Source: Candidatus Rhodobacter oscarellae
GTDB lineage: Bacteria > Pseudomonadota > Alphaproteobacteria > Rhodobacterales > Rhodobacteraceae
Reading direction: 5' to 3'
DNA: 64,000 nt
Assembly: GCF_001078595.1 (NCBI RefSeq)
Contig: NZ_LFTY01000002.1
Span: 2,599,773-2,663,772 of the forward strand
Program-made: the position numbers and the translations under genes
The notes under the pieces: model-generated
Database searches by the model: none
What the model saw: only the letters and a program-made list of their open reading frames with translations
What the model was told of the DNA's origin: nothing
Shown: piece after piece, positions 52,368 to 60,005 of the stretch
How positions within the stretch are numbered: position 1 is the stretch's first letter
Layout of the letters: each line of letters starts with the position of its first letter

Positions 52368-53486
52368 CTAATCCGCGACGATGGCCGCCCAGGTGATCAG
52401 CGCGCCGTTCATCGAGGTGTAGAAGCCAAAATTGCTGTAGATCTGGCTGGACCAGCTCTCGCGCAGCTCCTGCGGGATGTCCTCCCCGCCGCCGGTTTTC
52501 ATCGGCACGACCGGGTCGGAGACGTTGCGCACAAAGCAGAAAGCCGTGTCCTGTTTCTGCGCCTGCAGCCCCAGGACGGCATCGTCCATCTCTAGCGCGC
52601 TATAGCCGGTGGTGTCGTCGATGCTGGAGATAAAGTAGTAATCCGTGGTCAGCAGCGGCACGCCCTTTTTGTCGAGCCCCTTCGGCGCGTCGAGATCCCG
52701 CATGGCGTCGTTCATCATGTCGGTTACGTCATACTTGCCGATCCAGCTCTTATCGCCATAGCCGTTGTCGTAAAGCGCCTCGCACATCATGTTTTGCAGG
52801 AATGGCTCTTTGATGAGCGGCTCCAGCTTGTAAAGCAGCTTGTCCTCGACATCGCCGAACCGCGCGGTCGAGGGGAACCAGTCGCCGGTGACGGTCTCGC
52901 CATCGATCCCGAGCTTTTTGTTCTCCTCCAGCTTCAGCTGGATCTTGCCCGCGTTGGTGACGGCCGTGTCGCCGAGCTTTTCCGAGATCGTCGCCCCGCC
53001 CGCGGTGCCAATCGAGTAGAGCCGCTTTGGCGCGGCCTCGCTGATCAGCACCTCGACCATCTTCATCATGCCCGCGCCGTAGGGCGGGTGCGCCAGATGC
53101 GCGTCGGCCTTAAACAGCAGCACGCGCAGCGGGTCGCCGCCCGCATCCGGGGTGATCTTCACCATCGCGTAATAGCCCCAAAGGTGGCTGTTGTTGTCGC
53201 TGCCGCCGCTGGAACGCCAGTGCCAGCCGTCGCGGAACGCGTCCGAGCTGGCATACGCCTCTTTGTCGGAGTTCACGAAGACATGGTCGAGTGCGGCCCA
53301 TTCCGCGCTGGTCCAGGTCATCACCGCGATATCCGCGCGGGGCATCGGGTCGCTGGCGCTGGGGCTGCCGAGGTCCACGACCTCGGGCTTTGTGCTGCCG
53401 ACCAGGGACCAGTCGATCACTGGCAGGGGCGGCAATTCGTAGGGCTTCTTGCACCGATGAGCGTCGGTGCTGCGATTGGTGGCCAT
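52368..53486 (-). CDS. Nucleoside-phosphorylase-like protein
   Basis: A 372-residue soluble protein. LYSIGTAGGATISEKLGDTAVTNAG near residue 165 has the glycine-rich phosphate/ribose pattern of the nucleoside phosphorylase/nucleosidase fold, and RNVSDPVV near residue 325 matches the conserved RxxSD. The N-terminal 100 residues (including HLWGYYAMVKITP) are not recognised. The ATG at 53486 begins the conserved part; a longer frame was rejected. It follows a nucleoside hydrolase gene by 38 bp, so both probably act on the same nucleoside or base, but the substrate is unknown. Confidence 0.75.
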   Translation of the reverse strand: MATNRSTDAHRCKKPYELPPLPVIDWSLVGSTKPEVVDLGSPSASDPMPRADIAVMTWTSAEWAALDHVFVNSDKEAYASSDAFRDGWHWRSSGGSDNNSHLWGYYAMVKITPDAGGDPLRVLLFKADAHLAHPPYGAGMMKMVEVLISEAAPKRLYSIGTAGGATISEKLGDTAVTNAGKIQLKLEENKKLGIDGETVTGDWFPSTARFGDVEDKLLYKLEPLIKEPFLQNMMCEALYDNGYGDKSWIGKYDVTDMMNDAMRDLDAPKGLDKKGVPLLTTDYYFISSIDDTTGYSALEMDDAVLGLQAQKQDTAFCFVRNVSDPVVPMKTGGGEDIPQELRESWSSQIYSNFGFYTSMNGALITWAAIVAD

Positions 53487-53523
53487 GGGTGCGTCCCCCT
53501 TCCAAAAAAGAAATCGGGCCCGC

Positions 53524-54099
53524 CTAGCGGGCGATTTGTTGCAAAACGTAGTCGTAAAAGGCCTGCTGCTGCGCCAGCGTGAACACCACATCCACGGCCC
53601 GCGCGTCGGCGTCGGGCACCATCGCGCCCTCCTTGTCGCCCATCGTCTCGACCCGCATCTGCGTGGGCTGGGCCGGGTCAAAGAACTCCGGATGCGCCAG
53701 GTAGCAGGTCGTGACCACGTCCCACATCTCATAGAAGGGCTCGTCGCTGACCAAGGCGTAGCTCTGCGCGGCGAGGTTAGAGAACGGGTAGACCTTGCCC
53801 TGCATGTCCAACGCATCCAGGAAATCCGGGTCCAGCTTGGCCTGGTCCGTCACATCCAGCGGGAAGACGGTGATCTTCACCGACGTCTCGCGGATCAGCC
53901 AGTCCGAGGCGGGCGGGTCCCAGAAGACGTTCCACTCGGCGTAAAGATTGGCCACCGGCAGCGTGGTTGGATCGAGGTTGCCCTTGACGTTCCAGGCGCC
54001 CGCCATCCAGACGATCTCGGCGATCTTGGCCTCCAGATCGGGGCGCTTCTGCAGAAGCTGCGCGATGGGCGTGGCCGGACACAAACAGAGCAGCGTCAC
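53524..54099 (-). CDS. Nucleoside hydrolase, C-terminal fragment (frameshifted)
   Basis: A 191-codon frame from GTG at 54099. It carries the C-terminal part of an inosine/uridine nucleoside hydrolase: VTLLCLCPATPIAQLL (family LGPLTNIA), IVWMAGAWNVKGN and AEWNVFWDPPAS. Its start overlaps the stop of the N-terminal fragment by four bases (GTGA). Together they add to about 313 codons, the normal enzyme size, so one base shift has split the gene, unless the overlap lets both parts be made by coupling. Confidence 0.8.
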   Translation of the reverse strand: MTLLCLCPATPIAQLLQKRPDLEAKIAEIVWMAGAWNVKGNLDPTTLPVANLYAEWNVFWDPPASDWLIRETSVKITVFPLDVTDQAKLDPDFLDALDMQGKVYPFSNLAAQSYALVSDEPFYEMWDVVTTCYLAHPEFFDPAQPTQMRVETMGDKEGAMVPDADARAVDVVFTLAQQQAFYDYVLQQIAR

Positions 54100-54464
54100 C
54101 GGCTCGTCGCCGCGCTGAGATACTCCTCCAGCCAGGCGTCCCCATCCGGGTAGGGCGGCCAGTCGGGATGCGGCCCGAAGGGGTCAAGTGCCGCGATCTG
54201 CCCCTGCTTGATGCAATCCGCCCGGTAGGGCCAGGGGAACGGGTTCAGCCCGCGCGCATTGGACAGCGACAGAGGGATGTCCGTGCGCCCGATGAACTGC
54301 TGGATGCGCCAGGCCGCATCCATGGCGGGGCCATAGATGCAGTCGGCGTTGACGATCACGATGCCCTCCAGGCTGACCTCGGGCATGGTGGTCAGCAGGA
54401 TGGTGGACATGTACTCGTCGATGGCGGCGTCGTGGACCAGCACGACCTTCTTGGGATCAGACAT
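54096..54464 (-). CDS. Nucleoside hydrolase, N-terminal fragment (frameshifted)
   Basis: A 122-codon frame from ATG at 54464 (GGTGAG four bases before) to the TGA at 54096-54098. It starts KKVVLVHDAAIDEYMSTILL. Typical nucleoside hydrolases have DxDxxxDD here to bind calcium; this protein has HDAAIDE, so a ligand is changed. It ends EEYLSAATSR*, while the reading frame shifted by one continues DEPVTLLCL, which matches the family. An alternative GTG at 54473 overlaps the multicopper oxidase stop. Confidence 0.8.
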   Translation of the reverse strand: MSDPKKVVLVHDAAIDEYMSTILLTTMPEVSLEGIVIVNADCIYGPAMDAAWRIQQFIGRTDIPLSLSNARGLNPFPWPYRADCIKQGQIAALDPFGPHPDWPPYPDGDAWLEEYLSAATSR

Positions 54465-54469
54465 CGCGC

Positions 54470-56371
54470 TCACCCGTGATCACTATGGCTGTCAGAGCCG
54501 TCTAAGATCAGGAAGTTCTGCATCATGCCGGTGTCCTCATGCGGCAGGATGTGGCAGTGATAGACCGACTTTCCCGCCCATTCCTTGAAGGTGTTGCGGA
54601 TGGTGATCTGCTTGCCCATGGGCACCCAGACGGTGTCCTGGATCAGCACCTGGTCGTCGGGGTAGCGCACATAGTTCGTCACCGTGCCGTCCGGGGCCAC
54701 GTCCGCCTCGGCGATCACCTCGAAGCTGTTGACATGGATGTGGAACGGGTGGCCCTCGGTGTTGTTCATATGCCCCGGCATAGAGCCCGCGGGCGGGCTC
54801 ATCACATGCCCCGGAGAGCCGAGCACCCAGTCCTCCGTCGTGCCAAGATCCACCACGAATGGCACGCCCCGCTCGTCATAAAGCTGGTTGTTGATCAAGA
54901 AATCGATGCCCACCACCTCGTTGGCCATGCCGGGAAACTGCATGCCGAAATTGACGTAACGCTTGCGGATCACGTCGCTATCGGGCGTCAGCGGGAAGTG
55001 CCGCTTTTGCACCGGCAGCGCGCTGGGCAGGTCCATGTCGTTGGTCTCGTCGGTGATGGTGATCGTGGCGATCACCCGGCGGTCGCTTTCCAGGAATTGC
55101 AGCGACTGCGGCGCCTGCACCAGGTCATAGGTGCCGGGCAGGTTGGCGGCTTTCACGAGGAACTCGGTGCGGTTGGCGGGCGCGATGAGGATCTGGTACT
55201 CCGTCTCCGACGCCGTGGCCGGGACCGCGTTGATCGTCTTCAGCTTGGGCAGGTTCACCCCGTCCATGCCGATCAGATAGAGGTCATGCCCCTGCAGGTA
55301 GAGCGGCATCACGTCGTCGCTATTGGCGTTCAGGATGCGGAACCGCGCCACCTCGCCCTGCTTCATCGTGTAGTTGGGGATGTTGCCGCTCAGCGCCTTG
55401 CCGGTGGGCGCGGTCGGGTTTGCGGGGTTATGCGTCTCCTTGAAGATCGGCGTGCCGTTCACCAAGAAATAGCGGATCGCATAATCGCCGGTGGTAAAGC
55501 CGCCCTTGAAGTCGGTGTTCTCCTTCTGCCCCGTGGCGGGGTTGAAGACGGTGACCTGACCGGCGCTAAAGGTCTGCCAGATGGTGTTCTGCACCGGCTC
55601 GTAGATCCAGGTGTCGGCGCCGTCGCGGTCGGGGTTGTCGGTCTGAAAGAGGCCTATATCCTGCACCACCAGAATGTTGTCGGCGGCGGCCTTGATCTCG
55701 GGCACCTCGTCGATATCGCCCTTGATCAGGATGCCGCCCGCCATGCCGCTGACCGCCTGCACCACGGTCGAGCCGTGCTTGTGCGGGTGGTACCAGAACA
55801 GCCCCGGCGGCTGGTCGTTCGGAAGCTGGAACGTGTAGTCGCGGGTGCCGCCCTCGGGCGGGATCTGGATCATGTCGGCGGTGGGGTCGGTGGTGCCCTC
55901 GCCGCCCTCGAAGAGATGCGGGATCACCTCCAGCCCATGCACATGCAGGTTGGTGGCGCTCAGCCCATGCGGCACGTTGTGGTTGCCGTCCCATTGGAAC
56001 AGCGGGTTGGTTTTCGAGACATAGGGCTCGACATTATAGGCGGTCAGGTTGTTGACCACCTTGATGTTCAGCAAATTGCCCGGCTCAGAGGTCAAGAGCG
56101 GCCCCGGCACGCTGTCATTCCAGGCGCGCAGCTTGGCGGTCACGCCGGTCTCGCTGACGCTGGCATCGGCGCCGAAACTCTCCACGACCTTCCAATCCGA
56201 GGTCAGCGTGTAGTCGTTGGTGGAGCCGGAATATGGCTCGGCCGGCGCGGCGGGCGCGTCCTGGGTGGCGGCTTGCGCCTTGTCGGCGGCAAGGGTCGCG
56301 GCGGCGGTACCGGCAGCCAATAGGCTGCCGGAGCGGGACAGGAAGTCCCGGCGGGTGACGTCTTTGGTCAT
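54470..56371 (-). CDS. Exported multicopper oxidase
   Basis: A 633-residue multicopper oxidase (laccase/CotA/bilirubin oxidase-like, three cupredoxin domains) with a twin-arginine signal (TRRDFLSRSG, residues 6-15). The copper ligands are visible: LHVHGLEV, FWYHPHKHGST, HPFHIHVNSF and VYHCHILPHEDTGMM, which give the type 1 Cys, His and axial Met and the trinuclear His cluster. It is the second gene of an operon with an exported mono-heme protein (21 bp upstream) and nucleoside enzymes (downstream). The substrate is unknown; phenolic or metal oxidation is typical. Confidence 0.95.
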   Translation of the reverse strand: MTKDVTRRDFLSRSGSLLAAGTAAATLAADKAQAATQDAPAAPAEPYSGSTNDYTLTSDWKVVESFGADASVSETGVTAKLRAWNDSVPGPLLTSEPGNLLNIKVVNNLTAYNVEPYVSKTNPLFQWDGNHNVPHGLSATNLHVHGLEVIPHLFEGGEGTTDPTADMIQIPPEGGTRDYTFQLPNDQPPGLFWYHPHKHGSTVVQAVSGMAGGILIKGDIDEVPEIKAAADNILVVQDIGLFQTDNPDRDGADTWIYEPVQNTIWQTFSAGQVTVFNPATGQKENTDFKGGFTTGDYAIRYFLVNGTPIFKETHNPANPTAPTGKALSGNIPNYTMKQGEVARFRILNANSDDVMPLYLQGHDLYLIGMDGVNLPKLKTINAVPATASETEYQILIAPANRTEFLVKAANLPGTYDLVQAPQSLQFLESDRRVIATITITDETNDMDLPSALPVQKRHFPLTPDSDVIRKRYVNFGMQFPGMANEVVGIDFLINNQLYDERGVPFVVDLGTTEDWVLGSPGHVMSPPAGSMPGHMNNTEGHPFHIHVNSFEVIAEADVAPDGTVTNYVRYPDDQVLIQDTVWVPMGKQITIRNTFKEWAGKSVYHCHILPHEDTGMMQNFLILDGSDSHSDHG

Positions 56372-56392
56372 GGTCTTCCTCCCTGGGCCCGA

Positions 56393-57811
56393 TCAGAACT
56401 GGTTCGGGTTGGTGCAGGCGTTCGGCGCGCCGTTATTGGCGAAGGTCGCGTATTGCGTGAACGCCACCGCCAATTGCAGCGAGGTGTCCAGCGGGACCGC
56501 CCCGGCATAGGCCGCGTCCGGGTAGGCCTGCGGGAAGTTGTAGTTCGAGAAATACGCCGCGTTCTGGGCCGAGCCGCCCGCCGCGCAGATCCCGCTAAAC
56601 CCAAAGGAGGGCGGCACGTTCGTGCCCATCACCGGGATCGCGCCATTGGCCGCCGCAAAGGACGAGGCGTGGCAGGACAGGCAGGACGACACGGGGTTGT
56701 CCACCGGACCGGCCAGGCGGCCCTCGCAGCCCCAGTGCTCGTACTCGATCACATCCGGCACGATGCCCAGGTTCAAGACGCTCTCGGTCGCGGGCACGCT
56801 CAGCGCGCGCGGCACGGCGGGGAAGGTCTTGGGGTCCGAGCCCCATTGCAGCCCCAGGGGCACCAGGCGCTCGAGCACGGTGTCGCCCTCGGCGTTGCCC
56901 GAGTAGCCGAAGGTGCCATAGACCCAGCGCGTCGGCGAGCGCGGGTCGATCACGGCCACGTCCACCTGGGTCAGGCGGGTCTCTTGCAGCGCGCGCTCGC
57001 AGGTGTAGCCCGTGCTGTCGCTATAGGCGTGGCGGTTCACCATCCAAACGGACGAGCCCTCGAGATACTGCACGCAGTCCGGCGTGGCGTTGGTGGTCAG
57101 GAACTTGGCCACCATGGTGCCATCGGGAAAGGGCAGTCCGCGCGGCACGACCTGGCCGCCCCATTGGGTCAGCGCGGGCATGCCGTCCTCGGGGAAGGCC
57201 TGGCCGATGGCGTAGCCGCCCCAGGCGTTGTAGACGCCCACGGCCCAGCTCTCGAACCCGTGCGGGAATTGCGCCTGGCAGTCGTTGCTCATCGCGGTCA
57301 GCGGCGTGGCGTTGGGCATCGGGCTGCCGACGAAGTCCGACAGATGCGCGGTGCGTTCGTTGGTGGTGCCGTGGGCGAACTCGCGGCCCGCGCTGGGGTC
57401 ATAGGCCATCCAGGGGACGTGGAACCACTCAGGATAGCCGTTCGGCGCGGTGTTGAACCCCGCCTCGTTAGAGAAGTTCGGGTCCTGGCCCCGGATCGCC
57501 ACATCCAGCATCGACATGATGTAGGCGTTCCAGTTGCTGTCCGGGTCGTCCCAGTCCAGCGGCACCCCGGTGGTAAAATCCACGTCGATGGACAGCCAGG
57601 GGCAATCGTCGGGGCCACAATCGCCGGGATGCTCGGCGGGGTAGTCGTGGCTGAGCTCGAACACCGGCCCGGAATAGCCCGGCGGCGGGTCGTTCACCGC
57701 GTTGGCAAAGCCGTTCTCGGCGGCGGTCTGGGCAAATGCGCCGGTGGTTGAGAGTGCGAACAGCGTGCTGGCGAGCACACCCCGCGCGGCGGAGCGATTG
57801 GCTAACGTCAT
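56393..57811 (-). CDS. Exported mono-heme cytochrome-like protein (operon partner of multicopper oxidase)
   Basis: A 472-residue protein with a signal peptide of about 28 residues (ending AFA-Q). A single heme c motif, CLSCH, lies near residue 388 (NPVSSCLSCHASSF). The protein has many tryptophans and Cys pairs but no recognised catalytic domain. It resembles the 402-residue mono-heme protein at 45035-46243 in general layout. As the first gene of the operon, 21 bp before the multicopper oxidase, it may pass electrons to or from that enzyme. Start ATG at 57811 has GAGG nine bases upstream. Confidence 0.8.
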   Translation of the reverse strand: MTLANRSAARGVLASTLFALSTTGAFAQTAAENGFANAVNDPPPGYSGPVFELSHDYPAEHPGDCGPDDCPWLSIDVDFTTGVPLDWDDPDSNWNAYIMSMLDVAIRGQDPNFSNEAGFNTAPNGYPEWFHVPWMAYDPSAGREFAHGTTNERTAHLSDFVGSPMPNATPLTAMSNDCQAQFPHGFESWAVGVYNAWGGYAIGQAFPEDGMPALTQWGGQVVPRGLPFPDGTMVAKFLTTNATPDCVQYLEGSSVWMVNRHAYSDSTGYTCERALQETRLTQVDVAVIDPRSPTRWVYGTFGYSGNAEGDTVLERLVPLGLQWGSDPKTFPAVPRALSVPATESVLNLGIVPDVIEYEHWGCEGRLAGPVDNPVSSCLSCHASSFAAANGAIPVMGTNVPPSFGFSGICAAGGSAQNAAYFSNYNFPQAYPDAAYAGAVPLDTSLQLAVAFTQYATFANNGAPNACTNPNQF

Positions 57812-58262
57812 AACTAAGTACCTCTGGTCTTCCCTAACACAAGAGATGCAGAGCGCATCCCTAAGTTGAGAAGAGCACAGGCGAATGCATCTGCCAAGCA
57901 ATACAAATCAGGGGAGTTTCGATTCTTGTGGATTACTTTTGCGGGAATTTCGCAACAAATGTTGACGCTAGGTCACCAAGCCCTTGAATCAATTCCCATA
58001 AATCACCCCAATCGCCCGCAAACCATGTCGGGACAAAAAATCGCACCTGAGAGCCCCCATCCCGGGCGACCGCGCGCAGGCCACCAGAATCATCCGCCCA
58101 CCGGCGCAAATCGCCGCCACCAAAGCCCGCGCGGTCATGCAACCGGCTCACGCTGAATTCGCCGCGCCGCGTCGGCCGATTTTTCACCGCCCCCAGAGCC
58201 AATTTGCCAGCACTTCCCCCTTGACGCCTAGAGCCGCCTCCCCTACACCGCGCTTCGCTCGT
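57812..58262. other. Gap before tRNA-Met
   Basis: About 450 bp of less GC-rich sequence upstream of the cytochrome/oxidase operon. It should contain the operon promoter. One 96-codon frame on the plus strand (57866-58156) is open but has no ribosome site and unlikely composition. Nothing else supportable. Confidence 0.35.
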
Positions 58263-58339
58263 GGCGGAGTAGCTCAGGTGGTTAGAGCAGCGGAATCATA
58301 ATCCGCGTGTCGGGGGTTCAAGTCCCTCCTCCGCTACCA
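58263..58339 (+). tRNA. tRNA-Met (anticodon CAU)
   Basis: A 77-nt cloverleaf. The acceptor GGCGGAG pairs with CTCCGCT (terminal G:U), the anticodon loop ATCATAA gives CAU, the T loop is GGTTCAAGTCC, and A73 plus CCA are encoded. It looks like the elongator methionine tRNA. Ile2 (CAU modified to LAU) is an alternative for any CAU tRNA. Right of it the sequence becomes rich in decayed genes. Confidence 0.9.
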
Positions 58340-59270
58340 ATTCACACAGGCGTTGTCTTGCGAACCATAGCTGCCCGCAGCTTATGGATGTCGTGTACGG
58401 ATGGGCGCGTCAGTCCCCCAGCGCCGCTGGCAGTCATAGTGCCAGGATCAAAGCGCCATCCAGCAAGGCCGCGCGAGGCGCGGCGCAGGCGGCACCGTTC
58501 CGCCGCGAAATCCTTTCTTCTAGCCCCACCAACCGGCCCGCGCTAGGGTTGCATCCAGGCCTTGGCGTGCCCCAGCTGTCATCGAACGGTCACGCCCGGC
58601 TGAGCAAGCCATCGTCGCGCAATTGGTCCGAGCGACAATGGTGTCGATTGGCACTTCATCCACCCAGGCAAGCCGCAGCATAACGCGTTCCTAGAGAGCT
58701 TCAACCGAAGCCTGCGGGATGAATGATTGAACGAGGAGATGCTCGACTGCCTCGACGATGCACCTCGAAAGCTGGCGTTTTGGCGTTATGACTACAACAA
58801 CGTCAGACCGCGCTCATCGCTCGGGAATCAAACGGCCGCAGAAGCGCGCCGGACGCTTGAGCAATTTGAAGGCTCCGCGCCCGGCGCGCTGGCCCAAACC
58901 GAAACCAGGGAATATGAAAAACAAACCCGCAGACTCTCGTTATGAATGAGGGACCATCTGCGGCAGGTCAGCGAACGCGGCCAAACGAACTCATCGTGTG
59001 GCTCGTGAAGCGAGTGGAGGCCGCTATAAGAATTGCCAATTCCGCCAACTCAGCGGCGCACATACCGCGTTGCAACCAAGTAGAGATGTCCGACCTGGGC
59101 GCTGACGTGAGCGATTCCTGGCCGGGCGGAGACCCCACATATCCCAGCCGCTAAAACGCAGATTTGAATGCTTCTCCCGAAACACATCGGGGCACCCGGG
59201 GTTGCCCCGATTTGATGGCACCGGCCCACGGCTTTGAATATACTTGGAAAAGCACCGGAAATCCGTTTCA
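58340..59270. other. Decayed accessory stretch right of tRNA-Met
   Basis: About 930 bp. The only recognisable content is the IS3-family remnant at 58646-58945. The part before (58340-58645) and after (58946-59270) shows no supportable gene; several short overlapping frames are random. Confidence 0.4.
58646..58945 (+). pseudogene. IS3-family transposase (OrfB) C-terminal remnant
   Basis: Translation gives [20 protein letters not shown], then RSLRDE, a TGA stop, LNEEMLDCLDDA, WRYDYNNVRPRSSLGNQTAAE, which is the C-terminal end of an IS3-group integrase: the catalytic Glu in ESFN, and the closing YN..RPHSSL region. Internal TGA (58724-58726) and the missing upstream part and ends show that it is dead. 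Confidence 0.85.
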
Positions 59271-59990
59271 ATGCGCCGACGCGCTGCGCTTAGTATGCCA
59301 CGAATTCCTAGGGGAACAATCAAATTGCAATCCGACACCTCAAACCCCGCGACCCAAGGCTCTCCTGAGCTGTCGCCAGCAGATGCAGACCGGCTGGTGG
59401 TACGGGCGGACGTGTTGCGGGAAGAGTGCGTGGCGATGCAGGCGCGTGAGAAGGACTTCCTGCTTAGGGCGATCGCCGCAGGGCGCGCGGATGTGAGCCT
59501 CTATTGCCGCCTGGCCGAGCTTGCCGATCAAAGCGGCGATCTTGACGCCGCGCGGACATATCTTGCGCGCGCGAAAGCACAGCCGCAAGATAACGACAGC
59601 AAACAACAGCTCGCATTGTTAGAGGTTCGCCTCTTGCGCCTATCGCGGCGCAGCGCGCGGGCCGATGAGCTTGAGACCGAGCTACATTTAGCCGAGGCCA
59701 GGGCGGCGCAACGCCGGTCCGACCGCCCCGCCACGCGCGCGGCCCTGAACAAGGCCCTCGCGCGGGCGGGCACGCCCTACTCGGTGGAACTCTGTTTGTT
59801 TGAGGCGACCGTCCTGGAAAGCGAAGGGGACTTAGAGGCCGCTGAAAAAGCGCTACGCGCCGGCGGTAAGGCGCATCCCAAAGTCTATTGGTTCCCGATA
59901 CGCCTGGCCCGGCTAACCCATGAGCGCGGCGCCAAGCGGGCGGCCCGGCAATTCTTCGACAAGGCACACAAGCTTGCGGTGGACCCCTAG
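59271..59990 (+). CDS. TPR protein, N-terminal piece ended by an in-frame TAG
   Basis: A 239-codon frame from ATG at 59271. It consists of tetratricopeptide-type helices from about residue 40 on, for example LYCRLAELADQSGDLDAARTY and LCLFEATVLESEGDLEAAEK. The TAG at 59988 is in the same frame as the next gene piece (60006-61910); translation beyond it continues PPEFYLLGSEILIAEERPDE, a natural TPR continuation. So a single nonsense mutation has cut a gene of about 880 codons that ends in a glycosyltransferase domain. Confidence 0.75.
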   Translation: MRRRAALSMPRIPRGTIKLQSDTSNPATQGSPELSPADADRLVVRADVLREECVAMQAREKDFLLRAIAAGRADVSLYCRLAELADQSGDLDAARTYLARAKAQPQDNDSKQQLALLEVRLLRLSRRSARADELETELHLAEARAAQRRSDRPATRAALNKALARAGTPYSVELCLFEATVLESEGDLEAAEKALRAGGKAHPKVYWFPIRLARLTHERGAKRAARQFFDKAHKLAVDP

Positions 59991-60005
59991 CCGCCAGAAT
60001 TCTAC

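Noticed and set aside
54539-56323. 594-codon frame antisense to the multicopper oxidase
   Set aside because: Long antisense frames are common in GC-rich DNA. The oxidase on the other strand has all copper ligands and a Tat signal. Similar large antisense frames at 40807-42105 and 56453-57751 were rejected for the same reason.
57866-58156. 96-codon frame before tRNA-Met
   Set aside because: It is rich in His, Pro and Arg without motif, has no ribosome site, and probably lies in a promoter region.
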